From contig NZ_LFZV01000001.1 in assembly GCF_001183965.1 (NCBI RefSeq), positions 814,373-878,372 of the forward strand: a stretch of 64,000 nt of DNA. The letters are read 5' to 3'. The notes beneath the pieces are model-generated. The model made no database searches and was not told the DNA's origin. It saw nothing but the letters and a program-made list of their open reading frames with translations. The stretch is from Bacillus sp. FJAT-27916. Its GTDB lineage: Bacteria; Bacillota; Bacilli; Bacillales; Pradoshiaceae. Below, piece by piece: positions 9,665 through 18,310 of the stretch (within the stretch, counting starts at the first letter, position 1; each line of letters opens with the position of its first letter). The position numbers and the translations under genes were made by a program.

Positions 9665-9700
9665 AAAAAACAGGTGAAAAGATGTTTTTCACCTGTTTCA
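9665..9700 (-). terminator. Terminator after nadK
   Basis: AAACAGGTGAAAA pairs with its complement around a 4-nt loop; read leftward it ends in a T-rich tract just past the nadK stop codon. Confidence 0.75.
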
Positions 9701-9705
9701 TTCGT

Positions 9706-10506
9706 TTATAGGAATGTCCGCTGAACCTTTTCCCAAAAGGAGTTGTCGCGCAGCTTGACGGTTTTAATCGTGCGGCCGCTAAGGCGGAAGTCCAATTGTT
9801 CGATATGCTGGATGCTCATGGCCTCATTGTCCATTCCAATGACCGGATAATCATCACCCGTTTTAGAAAGACGGAGTGTAAGTACGCGGTCGCTTCCGAG
9901 AATGAAGGAGGAGCCTAATGTCCGGTAATGGTTATTATTCATGGATGCGATTTCGCTTACCTGCATACAATGCAATGTTGGGTCAACGACAGCTCCGTTA
10001 AGGGATTTATTGTAGGCGGTCGAACCGGTAGGGGTTGCAATAACCATCCCATCCCCGCGGAATGTCTCAAACGGCTGACCATCAATATCAACTTCGATGA
10101 CAAAAGTTTTGATCAAGGAGGAGCGGAAGGAGCATTCATTCAAGCAATCGAAGCTGTACTCATTGTCAATGGTCACTTCAATGGTCGGGTACTTTCTAAC
10201 CTCAATGACAGATCTGGTGACAGCGTCAACCATCTTTTCTGTATCATCAATATAAAAATCACAGTACATATTTAATTTCTTGTTAAGGGATATCCCTGCA
10301 TAGAGGCAATCCTCCCGGAAATCCGTCTTGCGGACGGCTTGCAGGAATGTGCCGTCATCACCGATGCTGACAATGATATTTGCTTCCGCAGGGTTCTCAA
10401 CAGTTTTGAACCCGTATTTATCTGTGTTTGCTTTAATGGTCTCAATTCTTTCGAGAATATCCTTGTCTTTCTTGTGATAGAAATAGATATTTTTACGGTT
10501 GTCCAT
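9706..10506 (-). CDS. nadK: NAD kinase
   Basis: A 266-residue ATP- or polyphosphate-dependent kinase that phosphorylates NAD to NADP. It shows the GDDGT form of the family motif (residues 49-53), NECSF in the NE/D position, and ATPTGSTAYNKSLNG, which shapes the substrate pocket. The GDD rather than GGD version is typical of the second Bacillus NAD kinase (YtdI/NadK2), and the position beside sppA agrees with ytdI. An AGGAGG site precedes the start. It is divergent from sppA. Confidence 0.92.
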   Translation of the reverse strand: MDNRKNIYFYHKKDKDILERIETIKANTDKYGFKTVENPAEANIIVSIGDDGTFLQAVRKTDFREDCLYAGISLNKKLNMYCDFYIDDTEKMVDAVTRSVIEVRKYPTIEVTIDNEYSFDCLNECSFRSSLIKTFVIEVDIDGQPFETFRGDGMVIATPTGSTAYNKSLNGAVVDPTLHCMQVSEIASMNNNHYRTLGSSFILGSDRVLTLRLSKTGDDYPVIGMDNEAMSIQHIEQLDFRLSGRTIKTVKLRDNSFWEKVQRTFL

Positions 10507-10636
10507 TTAGCGAAACCTCCTTAATAGGCAGTACATGCTGAATTCTTAGCAAATTTAAGTTTGCCCAACATCGACATGTTATAATAATTTTATCAGTAAA
10601 ATAAGAAGATTCAAACTTTGACAGGGGGAATAATGT

Positions 10637-11629
10637 GTGAACAAAAAAAGATGGCTTAGCTTAGGGATTGCAGCAGTTATTTTCTTCGCATCAATCTTAA
10701 TGAATTCGATTTCCTTGCTGGCTTCTTCAGATGACAAAGTTATGTCCGAATTCTTCGAAGCGGAAGAGGAAGTCATTGAGGATGGAGATTATGAGCAGAA
10801 AATTGTCGTCCTGGATATCGATGGAACGATTGCTGATACAGGTGAGGAGTCCTCACTCCTATCCACGGGCGGATATAATCATCAGGCATTGCTTAAACAT
10901 TTAGATACCGTTGCTGAGGATGATACAATCGGCGGGCTTGTACTTGAAGTGAATTCACCTGGAGGCGGTGTCCATGAGAGTGCGGAAATCCACCGGAAGA
11001 TTCAGGCGGTCAAAAAAGCTGGAAAGCCAGTGTATGTAGCCATGGGCTCAATGGCTGCTTCAGGCGGGTATTATGTCTCAACGCCAGCAGATAAGATTTA
11101 TGCAAGTCCAGAGACATTAACGGGGTCACTGGGTGTTATCATGCAAAGCTATAATTTTGAAGGCCTTGCCGAAAAATACGGGATTGATTTTGTTACGATT
11201 AAGAGCGGGAAATTCAAGGATATGGGAAACTCCTTCCGTGATATGACCGATGAGGAAAAGAAAATTCTCCAATCTTTAGTGGATAACTCCTATAATCAAT
11301 TCGTGAAGGTAATTGCAGAGGGAAGAGGCATGTCTGAAGATGAGGTCCGTAAAGTGGCGGATGGCCGGATCTATGACGGCCGTCAGGCGAAGGATTTGAA
11401 TCTTATTGATGAGCTTGGCTATATCGATGATGCTATTGCCGGCATGAAGAAAAATGAAGACCTGAAGGGTGCAGCTGTTGTTAAGCTGACAGATACAATT
11501 GGGTTTGGCTCCATGCTGAATTTAAAGCTCACTCAATGGGTTGGAGGTAATAATGAGGCAGGTATCATTAAAAGCATCATGACCGAAAATCAATCTCCGC
11601 AAATGATGTACCTATATTCTGGAGAGTAA
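10637..11629 (+). CDS. sppA: Signal peptide peptidase SppA
   Basis: A 330-residue membrane serine protease of the S49 family that degrades leftover signal peptides in the membrane. One N-terminal transmembrane anchor (about residues 5-28) is followed by the protease domain. The Ser-Lys dyad is recognisable as Ser142 in MAASGGYY and Lys194 in SGKFKDMG, 52 residues apart as in the B. subtilis enzyme. The start is GTG, preceded by AGGGGG. It is followed after 12 bp by an RDD membrane protein gene, likely the same operon. Confidence 0.94.
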   Translation: MNKKRWLSLGIAAVIFFASILMNSISLLASSDDKVMSEFFEAEEEVIEDGDYEQKIVVLDIDGTIADTGEESSLLSTGGYNHQALLKHLDTVAEDDTIGGLVLEVNSPGGGVHESAEIHRKIQAVKKAGKPVYVAMGSMAASGGYYVSTPADKIYASPETLTGSLGVIMQSYNFEGLAEKYGIDFVTIKSGKFKDMGNSFRDMTDEEKKILQSLVDNSYNQFVKVIAEGRGMSEDEVRKVADGRIYDGRQAKDLNLIDELGYIDDAIAGMKKNEDLKGAAVVKLTDTIGFGSMLNLKLTQWVGGNNEAGIIKSIMTENQSPQMMYLYSGE

Positions 11630-11641
11630 GGAGGCACGGGA

Positions 11642-12142
11642 ATGACGGATATTCATGAGAACAGCTTGAACGAGCAAGATACACATATACAGGCGGCCGA
11701 GGATTTCTCCCCAGAAGGGAAGGGGCTGACCCGTGCCGGTTTTTGGATGAGGTTTTGGGCGTACATAATTGATTTTCTGATTGTAGGGAGCATCAGCCGG
11801 CTTTTTATCAAGCCGATTTTCCGGCTGCTCGATATTCCCATTGACAGCAGCGGAATTTTATCGCCGTATACGGTGGTTGATTCAATTGTCTTTTTCGGAT
11901 ATTTTTTCATTATGACGTTCATTTTTGCCCAAACATTAGGGAAAATGGTGATGGGACTGCATGTTACTTCGCTGACTCAAGATAAGCTGGATTGGAAGAC
12001 GGTATTGTTCAGGGAATGGATAGGAAGATATATTTCAGCCTTCTTCCTGCTTGGTTATATTGTCGTAGCCTTTAACCCGCGCAAACAAGGCTTCCATGAT
12101 ATGTTCAGCGATACAGTAGTCGTCCTTGATAAAGAGCGCTAG
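11642..12142 (+). CDS. yteJ: RDD family membrane protein (YteJ)
   Basis: A 166-residue protein with an acidic N-terminal tail and an RDD domain: RAGFWMRFWAYIIDFLIVG opens the first membrane segment, two further hydrophobic segments follow, and RKQGFHDMFSDTVVV closes the domain. The family function is unsettled, though in B. subtilis this protein is reported to work with SppA. It directly follows sppA and ends at a strong terminator. Confidence 0.85.
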   Translation: MTDIHENSLNEQDTHIQAAEDFSPEGKGLTRAGFWMRFWAYIIDFLIVGSISRLFIKPIFRLLDIPIDSSGILSPYTVVDSIVFFGYFFIMTFIFAQTLGKMVMGLHVTSLTQDKLDWKTVLFREWIGRYISAFFLLGYIVVAFNPRKQGFHDMFSDTVVVLDKER

Positions 12143-12156
12143 AAAACAACTATCAA

Positions 12157-12195
12157 AAACCTGCCTGTTGATAAAACAGGCAGGTTTATTTTTTA
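12157..12195 (+). terminator. Terminator of the sppA-yteJ unit
   Basis: An 11-bp perfect stem (AAACCTGCCTG and complement), 9-nt loop, T-rich tail. Confidence 0.88.
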
Positions 12196-12241
12196 GGCGG
12201 ACTGTCCATACTGATTGGTTGATAAGTCAGGGGGGTTTGGT

Positions 12242-12898
12242 TTGGTCATTCTATCGATTTGCTTACTTGTATTGTTCATAGTGCTGATCTGTTTCATCCT
12301 ATCGACTGTTACCTTGTCTTTTCGATATGAAAAAACGATTCATAAAAATGAGCTTGAAATCAAGGTACAGATGTGGTGGGGAATGCTTCATTATGGGAAA
12401 AACATAAAGCTGGGAGAACCGATGGCAAACGGAAAGAAGGCTGAATCTGAAGAAGGACAGGAGGAGGAGCAGCCGCTTGATGAGATGGACGGGTCCTTCC
12501 ATGCGCTCGCTAAATTATTATCTGATTTGAAAGAGTACAGAGCCGCGACAAAGGAGGTTACGACTGATATTCGATTGACCAATCTGGAGATCTCCCTGTC
12601 CTATGGAACGGGAAATGCACCGACAACGGCGATGGCAACGGGCATATTATGGGGGATCGTTGGTACAGGCATTTCAATCATTGGTCGTTATTTTCAACTG
12701 GAGGTTGTTCCGAAAACCGAGGTCGTTCCTTATTTCATGATGAAAAAACCGCTTGAGCTCTATGTTGGATGCATAGGAAAGATCAGAATGGCAAACGCTA
12801 TAAGGGCAATATGGAAATTAGCTCGATTTATGCAAAGCAAGAAGCAGCTGCATAAGACTGGCGGAAAAAGCCATAAGGGCAAAAATCAAATGGCCTAA
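12242..12898 (+). CDS. ytfI: DUF2953 membrane-anchored protein (YtfI)
   Basis: A protein of about 218 residues with one N-terminal hydrophobic segment (LVILSICLLVLFIVLICF) and a soluble, charged remainder with a KKAESEEGQEEEQ stretch. It matches the DUF2953 family next to ytfJ in sporulating bacilli; the biochemical role is unknown. The TTG at 12242 is preferred because AGGGGGG lies 6-7 nt upstream; a TTG 27 bp further upstream lacks such a site. It is 14 bp ahead of ytfJ, so co-expression during sporulation is plausible. Confidence 0.78.
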   Translation: MVILSICLLVLFIVLICFILSTVTLSFRYEKTIHKNELEIKVQMWWGMLHYGKNIKLGEPMANGKKAESEEGQEEEQPLDEMDGSFHALAKLLSDLKEYRAATKEVTTDIRLTNLEISLSYGTGNAPTTAMATGILWGIVGTGISIIGRYFQLEVVPKTEVVPYFMMKKPLELYVGCIGKIRMANAIRAIWKLARFMQSKKQLHKTGGKSHKGKNQMA

Positions 12899-12912
12899 CA
12901 GGAGGTTATCAT

Positions 12913-13344
12913 ATGTCTAATCATCCAATTGGCGGATTAATGAATTCGGCGATGGAAAACTTAAGAAGCATGGTAGATGTCAATACTATTATTGGCGATC
13001 CTGTCGAAACTCCGGACGGAAGTGTCATTATGACTGTATCGAAGGTGGCATTCGGGTATGCGGCAGGCGGCAGTGATTATCAAATCAGCGGCCCTTCAGG
13101 AGAGGATCAAAGACATCCATTTGGCGGCGGAAGTGCTGGCGGTGTCTATATTACCCCAATTGCTTTCTTGATTGTCAGCTCTCAAGGAATTAAAATGCTG
13201 CATCTAGATGAAAATACCCATCTAATCGAAAAATTGATGGAAGCTACTCCTGTTGCTGTTGATAAGGTTAGCTCCATGTTTTCGAAAAAGGGAAAAGGAA
13301 TGCAGAATGATCAGCAAACATCTGGTATAGACAGCATGGATTAA
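12913..13344 (+). CDS. ytfJ: Sporulation protein YtfJ (GerW family)
   Basis: A 143-residue soluble protein with the family core METL-like N-terminus (LMNSAMENLRSMVDVNTIIG), glycine-rich middle (GYAAGGSDY, GGGSAGGVYITPIAFLIV) and a charged C-terminus. In B. subtilis YtfJ/GerW is made in the forespore and needed for normal germination responses. It follows ytfI with an AGGAGG site and ends before a terminator. Confidence 0.9.
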   Translation: MSNHPIGGLMNSAMENLRSMVDVNTIIGDPVETPDGSVIMTVSKVAFGYAAGGSDYQISGPSGEDQRHPFGGGSAGGVYITPIAFLIVSSQGIKMLHLDENTHLIEKLMEATPVAVDKVSSMFSKKGKGMQNDQQTSGIDSMD

Positions 13345-13346
13345 GA

Positions 13347-13395
13347 GAACGAAAAAAGACCGCATCTTTTTAGGAGATGTGGTTCGTTTTTGTGA
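13347..13395 (+). terminator. Terminator after ytfJ
   Basis: GACCGCATCT pairs with AGATGTGGTT, extended by flanking AACGAA/TTCGTT, and is followed by T residues. Confidence 0.7.
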
Positions 13396-13485
13396 GAATA
13401 AAAATCGTAGCTTTTTACAAAGGGAAGATGAAACCCTATACTTAAAGAGGAATGAAAAAATTCAGACGATTGAGGAGGAATTAGT

Positions 13486-13986
13486 GTGGCGAACGTGACG
13501 TTTAAAGGTAATCCGGTTACATTAGTAGGGACAGAAGTAAAAGTGGGTGACAAGGCACCAGATTTTACTGTGCTCGCAAATGATTTATCCCCAGTAACGC
13601 TGAAAAGCTCAGAAGGGAAAGTTAGAATTATCAGTGTCGTTCCTTCTCTCGACACAGGTGTATGTGATGCGCAAACCCGCAAATTCAATGAAGAAGCATC
13701 TAAACTAGATAATTTAGAAGTTATTACGGTCAGTGTTGACCTGCCATTTGCGCAAAAACGCTGGTGTGCGGCAGCTGGTCTTGAGAATGTCGTAACGGTA
13801 TCCGATCATAAGGATTTATCCTTTGGAGAGGCATATGGCGTATATATTAAAGAGTTACGTTTGCTTGCGCGCTCTGTATTTGTCGTAGACAGTCAAAATA
13901 CAGTTACATACGTAGAATATGTACCTGAAAGCACTGACCATCCGAATTATGAAGCGGCAATTGAAGCAGCAAAAGCAGCTAAATAA
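13486..13986 (+). CDS. tpx: Thiol peroxidase Tpx
   Basis: A 166-residue atypical 2-Cys peroxiredoxin that reduces lipid and alkyl hydroperoxides with thioredoxin. The peroxidatic Cys60 lies in [12 protein letters not shown] and the resolving Cys94 in KRWCAAAG, with the expected spacing. It starts with GTG behind GAGGAGGAAT. It is flanked by terminators, so is probably its own unit. Gene order agrees with ytgI (tpx) of B. subtilis. Confidence 0.96.
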   Translation: MANVTFKGNPVTLVGTEVKVGDKAPDFTVLANDLSPVTLKSSEGKVRIISVVPSLDTGVCDAQTRKFNEEASKLDNLEVITVSVDLPFAQKRWCAAAGLENVVTVSDHKDLSFGEAYGVYIKELRLLARSVFVVDSQNTVTYVEYVPESTDHPNYEAAIEAAKAAK

Positions 13987-14020
13987 GCAGCTTAAGTGTC
14001 CTAATTCAGCATGAACAAGA

Positions 14021-14073
14021 GGAATCCAGGAAGGTTCACATTTGAACCGATATGCCTGGATTCTTTTTTTTTG
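14021..14073 (+). terminator. Terminator after tpx
   Basis: GAATCCAGG pairs with CCTGGATTC and encloses a second inner hairpin (GGTTCA/TGAACC); ten T residues follow. Confidence 0.85.
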
Positions 14074-14201
14074 AGTTGCAGCTGTTATAGCACATTCATT
14101 CAATAGAGGTTTATTCAAGTCAGAAAAGGTGATACTTGTTCTTTATAGACTGTAATACTACAATGAGGAAAGAACTAGAGGACAAAGTTGGAGGAAATGT
14201 T

Positions 14202-15188
14202 ATGAATACAACAAATGTTGAACAAATATATGAGGTAATTACAAGTACTGCGAAGGTTATCCAAGAGGAATTAGGCGGTACAGAATTAGAAGCAATTGCT
14301 GAAACAGGAGAGAACCTCTTCCAAGGCGATGTGCTGCAGGATGAACTTAGTGAGATTGCCGTCAAGAAATTGAAGAAGGCTTATCAAGAAGTCCATCTTG
14401 ATCAATACAGCAAGGAAGATATCCGAAAAGGATGGCAACTAGCCATTTTGAAAGCGATGCGCACACATGTACAACCGAATCATCAAATGACACCTGATGC
14501 AATCGGATTTATGTTCGCCTATCTGCTGGAGAAATTCACCGCCAAACAGGAATCGCTGTCAGTCCTAGACCCGGCAGTTGGTACAGGTAATCTTCTCTTT
14601 TCAGTCATGAATGCTTTAAGAGGCAAGGAATTGAACGCGACAGGCATTGAGGTAGATGAAACATTGGTGAAGCTAGCCTATTCAGGTGCGAACCTGCTCG
14701 GAATGCCTGTCCATTTCTTGCACCAGGACAGCCTGCAGCCATTATTCATTGATCCTGCAGATGCCGTCATATGTGATCTGCCAGTAGGTTATTACCCCGA
14801 TAACGAGCGTGCGAAGGACTTCAAGGTAAGAGCGAAGGATTCCATGTCCTATGCACATCACCTATTCATTGAACAGAGCTTTACCTATTCCAAGGCTGGG
14901 GGCTATTTATTCTTCCTTGTACCAAATGATCTGTTCAATACAGCTGAAGCACCTGCTCTGAATCAATTCATCCATAATCACGGTTATATTCAAGGACTTA
15001 TCCAATTACCGGAGAGCATGTTTAAAACCAAGCAGTCTGCCAAGAGCATCCTTATTCTGCAAAAGGCTGGTGAAGGAGTGAAAGCACCAAAGCAAGTCCT
15101 TCTCGTCAATATGCCGAAATTATCCGATAAACCTGCGACAGCTGCCATGCTGACGAAGATTGATAACTGGATTAAGGCAGAAAAATAA
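14202..15188 (+). CDS. ytxK: N6-adenine-type class I methyltransferase (YtxK)
   Basis: A 328-residue protein with an all-helical N-terminal third and a DNA-methylase-like SAM domain: motif I VLDPAVGTGNLLF, then ATGIEVDE, and in the place of the catalytic NPPY motif the divergent DLPVGYYP. The divergence leaves methylation activity in doubt. The ATG at 14202, preceded by GGAGG, is preferred to one 66 bp upstream. It sits between tpx and ackA as in B. subtilis. The substrate is unknown. Being next to ackA need not imply a metabolic role. Confidence 0.85.
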   Translation: MNTTNVEQIYEVITSTAKVIQEELGGTELEAIAETGENLFQGDVLQDELSEIAVKKLKKAYQEVHLDQYSKEDIRKGWQLAILKAMRTHVQPNHQMTPDAIGFMFAYLLEKFTAKQESLSVLDPAVGTGNLLFSVMNALRGKELNATGIEVDETLVKLAYSGANLLGMPVHFLHQDSLQPLFIDPADAVICDLPVGYYPDNERAKDFKVRAKDSMSYAHHLFIEQSFTYSKAGGYLFFLVPNDLFNTAEAPALNQFIHNHGYIQGLIQLPESMFKTKQSAKSILILQKAGEGVKAPKQVLLVNMPKLSDKPATAAMLTKIDNWIKAEK

Positions 15189-15261
15189 AAAAGAATCCAC
15201 TCCTGTAAATGATGTATTTTTTAAAATCTGTTCGAATTATTTGAATAAAATAAATTTTTTT

Positions 15262-15276
15262 GTGAAACCGATAACA
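15262..15276 (+). promoter_or_regulatory. Candidate CcpA binding site (cre) for ackA
   Basis: GTGAAACCGATAACA fits the cre consensus WTGNAANCGNWNNCW at 14 of 15 positions. Its centre is about 57 bp upstream of the start inferred from the promoter at 15291-15319. In B. subtilis CcpA activates ackA from a cre at about that distance. Confidence 0.7.
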
Positions 15277-15290
15277 TAAAAATAATTTTG

Positions 15291-15319
15291 TTGCTAGAAT
15301 CGGGTTACAATGGTTTAAT
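15291..15319 (+). promoter_or_regulatory. Promoter of ackA
   Basis: TTGCTA and TTTAAT are separated by 17 nt, about 65 bp before the ackA start codon. Neither box is perfect, as expected for an activator-dependent promoter. Confidence 0.55.
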
Positions 15320-15382
15320 GAGATTTGAAAGTTGATTTTAAAATTATATCAGTATGCATAAATTATGGGAGCTGTGATTTAA

Positions 15383-16570
15383 ATGTCTAAAATTATCGCA
15401 ATTAATGCGGGTAGTTCCTCATTAAAGTTTCAGTTATTTGAAATGCCTGAGGAAAAAGTAATCACAAAGGGAATTGTAGAGAGAATCGGATTGGCTGATT
15501 CTATCTTCTCCATTACGGTAGATGGTGACAAGAAAACCATCGTAACGGACATTCCTGACCACTCTGTGGCTGTTAACCTTTTGTTGGAAAAATTAACAGA
15601 ACACAAAATCATCAACTCACTTGATGAAATCGACGGAATCGGTCACCGTATCGTACACGGCGGTGAACTCTTCACGGATTCTGCTGTTATCACAGATGAA
15701 GTACTTGCACAAATCGAGCAGCTTTCAGAGCTTGCTCCACTTCACAATCCAGCAAATGCGACTGGAATCAGAGCGTTCCGCGAAGTATTGCCAAACGTTC
15801 CTGCAGTTGCTGTGTTTGATACTGCATTCCACCAAACAATGCCTGAGTCTTCTTACCTTTACAGCTTGCCATACGACTATTACAAAGAATATGGCATCCG
15901 TAAATACGGCTTCCACGGCACATCTCATAAATATGTGTCAGAGCGTGCAGCAGAATTGCTTAAACGTCCGCTTGAGCAGCTTCGTTTGATCTCTTGCCAC
16001 CTTGGTAATGGTGCAAGTATCACAGCAATCGAAGGCGGTAAATCCATCGATACAACAATGGGCTTCACTCCACTTGAAGGGTTAACAATGGGAACTCGTT
16101 CTGGAAGCTTAGACCCTGCGTTGATTCCATACTTGATGGAGAAAACAAACAGTTCAGCTGAAGAAGTACTTGAAATCCTTAACAAGAAGAGCGGTATGCT
16201 CGGCGTTTCCGGATTCTCAAGTGACTTGCGTGATATCGAGGATGAAGCAGAGAAAGGAAACGCTCGTGCTGAGCTTGCTCTGTCTAAATTCGCTGACGGT
16301 ATCCACAAATACATCGGTTCTTATGCTGCAAAAATGAATGGTGTTGATGCTATCATCTTCACAGCAGGTATCGGTGAAAACAGTGCGGAAATCCGTGCAC
16401 GTGTTCTTCACGGCCTGGAATTCATGGGCGTGTACTGGGATAAAGATGCGAACAACGTGAGAGGCGAAGAGAAATTCGTTAACCACCCATACTCTCCGGT
16501 AAAAGTTATCATCATCCCAACAGATGAAGAAGTCATGATTGCTCGTGACGTTGTGCGCTTAACAAAATAA
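15383..16570 (+). CDS. ackA: Acetate kinase
   Basis: A 395-residue enzyme interconverting acetyl phosphate and acetate with ATP formation, central to overflow metabolism. Family motifs are NAGSSSLKF near the N-terminus, [16 protein letters not shown] and GTRSGSLDP. Codon usage is visibly biased toward highly expressed genes compared with neighbours. It is monocistronic, with its own promoter, candidate cre site and terminator. The start follows GGGAGCTGTG. Confidence 0.97.
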   Translation: MSKIIAINAGSSSLKFQLFEMPEEKVITKGIVERIGLADSIFSITVDGDKKTIVTDIPDHSVAVNLLLEKLTEHKIINSLDEIDGIGHRIVHGGELFTDSAVITDEVLAQIEQLSELAPLHNPANATGIRAFREVLPNVPAVAVFDTAFHQTMPESSYLYSLPYDYYKEYGIRKYGFHGTSHKYVSERAAELLKRPLEQLRLISCHLGNGASITAIEGGKSIDTTMGFTPLEGLTMGTRSGSLDPALIPYLMEKTNSSAEEVLEILNKKSGMLGVSGFSSDLRDIEDEAEKGNARAELALSKFADGIHKYIGSYAAKMNGVDAIIFTAGIGENSAEIRARVLHGLEFMGVYWDKDANNVRGEEKFVNHPYSPVKVIIIPTDEEVMIARDVVRLTK

Positions 16571-16581
16571 TTGATTACTAT

Positions 16582-16617
16582 AAAGGACTGTGAATGCATT
16601 ATTCACAGTCCTTTTTG
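16582..16617 (+). terminator. Terminator after ackA
   Basis: A 14-bp perfect stem (AAAGGACTGTGAAT and complement), loop GCATT, T-rich tail. Confidence 0.9.
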
Positions 16618-17008
16618 TATACCAAGATGCCGATGTTTTGTATCTTAGCCTTTTTATGGCTATATCCTTGGATATGTTCGTTCCTAGGAATCTATTAAGG
16701 ATAAAATAGATTGGATGTAATGAAGGAGTAAAACGAACCGTAGGGTTAGAAGATGAGGGCTCAAAGTCTAGGCCTTTTTGTTACAAAAAAACAGGTGAGG
16801 TCAGAACTATGCAGCAGACAGCCTACTGAAAGAAGGTGAGCCAATGAACTTCAGGAAAATCCCTAGAGAGTGGGAAGGAGTTCATTGACTGGTCTTTCAG
16901 CTAAATAGAAGCGTTTCTGTGAAGAGTATGCTATTTGTCATAATGACTCCTCGGCTATAGATGAGAAATTTGACTTAGTGCAACAAAATAGAGAGGAGTT
17001 AGGGGGGA
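16618..17008. other. Gene-free stretch with a long hairpin
   Basis: About 390 bp without a supported reading frame. It holds a small 8-bp inverted repeat near 16688-16711 and a 76-nt imperfect hairpin at 16825-16900 (CTGAAAGA with TCTTTCAG outside, CAATGAACT with AGTTCATTG inside, and a further CCC/GGG stem in the loop). No tRNA or known riboswitch signature was recognised. Confidence 0.5.
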
Positions 17009-17287
17009 ATGTTTGGGCATAAAATAGCCCGGATTGGCGGGGCAAGAACTGGCAAAGATTCAGCAGCCTATTATTCAGGGGCTGTTATGGTCATGAGTGT
17101 TTCGCTTTTGGTGATGGGATAAGAGAGTTCTCAGGAACTTTTTAATGTCATTTACAATGGGCTTCTGCCGTTTGGCTTAGTCGTTTTTGTTGTCGTGCTA
17201 TACAAAGGACAATTCTTAGAGGGATTTATTTCCTGTTGTGTGTTTACTTTAGTTGGTGCTTTAATTATGCAGGATAAATTTAAATAA
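17009..17287 (+). pseudogene. Small membrane protein gene interrupted by an in-frame stop
   Basis: An ATG at 17009 behind AGGAGTTAGGGGGG opens a frame of 37 codons (starting MFGHKIARIGG) that hits TAA at 17120-17122. The same frame then continues for 54 codons with strongly hydrophobic segments (LLPFGLVVFVVVLY and ISCCVFTLVGALIM) and stops at 17285-17287, inside the ribosome binding site of the next gene. Read through, it would be a 92-residue protein with two or three membrane segments. The pattern suggests a nonsense mutation in a real gene; two very short genes are the alternative. Function unrecognised. Confidence 0.5.
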
Positions 17288-17300
17288 GGAGGAAAATGAA

Positions 17301-17720
17301 ATGAAACTATATCTAGCAAGTCCATTTTTTAATGAGCAAGAGCTTGAAGCTGTTCAAGCTGTTGAGGAAATTTTGAAAGAGAAAGGGATTGACTTCTGGA
17401 GTCCTAGATTGAATCAGCTTGACCAATTTGAGGCAGGTTCTCAAGCCTGGTCAATGGCTATCTATATGAATGATATTAAAGCTCTAGACTTCTGCGATGG
17501 GACTATCATGGTTTATCACGGAAACTACTCTGACTCAGGGACAGCTTTTGAGGCTGGCTATACAATTGCAAGAGGGAAGAAGTTGATTGTCGTTCATGTT
17601 GGGGATGATTCTAACTTAATGGTACACACTCCAGCTATTGCAAACTTGACTCTTGAAGAGCTGAAAGATTATGACTTCAAGAAGCTTGAGGCTATCGAGT
17701 ATAAAGGGAAAATGTTTTAA
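17301..17720 (+). CDS. Nucleoside 2-deoxyribosyltransferase
   Basis: A 139-residue protein of the NDT family, which swaps the base of 2'-deoxynucleosides in purine and pyrimidine salvage. It opens with MKLYLASPFF, has FWSPRLNQLD and the key segment SDSGTAFEAGYTIARGKK; Glu84 there is the expected nucleophile and Asp78 a conserved neighbour. An AAGGAGG site overlaps the stop of the broken upstream frame, suggesting the two were coupled. I do not recall this gene at the corresponding B. subtilis locus; the family is common in lactic acid bacteria and phages, so acquisition by transfer is possible. Confidence 0.82.
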   Translation: MKLYLASPFFNEQELEAVQAVEEILKEKGIDFWSPRLNQLDQFEAGSQAWSMAIYMNDIKALDFCDGTIMVYHGNYSDSGTAFEAGYTIARGKKLIVVHVGDDSNLMVHTPAIANLTLEELKDYDFKKLEAIEYKGKMF

Positions 17721-17722
17721 GG

Positions 17723-17747
17723 AAGCTGTCTTTGACAGCTTTTTTAT
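17723..17747 (+). terminator. Terminator after the deoxyribosyltransferase gene
   Basis: AAGCTGTC pairs with GACAGCTT across a 3-nt loop, followed by six T residues. Confidence 0.85.
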
Positions 17748-17779
17748 TTGGTTGCTTTCGTAAAGTTAGTTGGGATGCG

Positions 17780-17810
17780 AAAACAGCCACCTCCATAAAG
17801 AAAGTGGCTG
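17780..17810 (-). terminator. Terminator of the leftward gene at 17852
   Basis: CAGCCAC pairs with GTGGCTG around a 13-nt loop; read leftward it is followed by TTTTCG. It lies 40 bp beyond the stop of the minus-strand gene. Confidence 0.65.
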
Positions 17811-17851
17811 TACTTGCTATTGAGCTAAAGCCCCGTTTGTTTAATAAGGAT

Positions 17852-18310
17852 TTACTTTTTACCCCGTGGATACTTTAGGATTATATAAATGAAAATAATA
17901 GCCAAAATACCTACTATTGAATAAATAACTCCTTTTAGATTCTCTAGCGGTTCTTCCGAAGTTTGTTCAAATTCATATTCTCCTCTTCTTTCTGCTTTTA
18001 CATATTGATCATTGGATTTTTGGACGGCTATCGCTTCCTCCGTACTAACCCCTTTGATTTCAAAGTATTTTGTACCTTTCTGATAATCATTAGAAAAATT
18101 ACCAGATTGCGGTTCCATATCCGAATAATTTGTAACTTGGCCAATTTCATCTCCGATTGCGGTCACTGATTCTTCACTTACCGCATAGACATACCCATCC
18201 CAAACCACAAATGGATATGACCAAGAAGTTGCCATTACTTTGGCTGGTATAAATGAAACCAGTACAATAAATACGAATGTAATCATAAAAAGTAAATATT
18301 GATTTTTCAA
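17852..18310 (-). CDS. Hypothetical protein with signal peptide and C-terminal membrane anchor
   Basis: A 152-residue protein of unrecognised family. Residues 5-27 form a signal-peptide-like hydrophobic stretch ending AKVMA, the middle (about 28-125) is polar and extracellular in the predicted topology with a WDGYVYAVSEESV segment, and residues 128-146 form a second membrane segment followed by KYPRGKK. The layout suggests a type I surface protein with a very short cytoplasmic tail. A GGGGAG site precedes the ATG. It lies in the accessory insert between ackA and the ecsC-like gene. Confidence 0.7.
   Translation of the reverse strand: MKNQYLLFMITFVFIVLVSFIPAKVMATSWSYPFVVWDGYVYAVSEESVTAIGDEIGQVTNYSDMEPQSGNFSNDYQKGTKYFEIKGVSTEEAIAVQKSNDQYVKAERRGEYEFEQTSEEPLENLKGVIYSIVGILAIIFIYIILKYPRGKK

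Noticed and set aside
15188..15260. Terminator between ytxK and ackA
   Set aside because: The AT-rich stretch has no stable hairpin that I could find.
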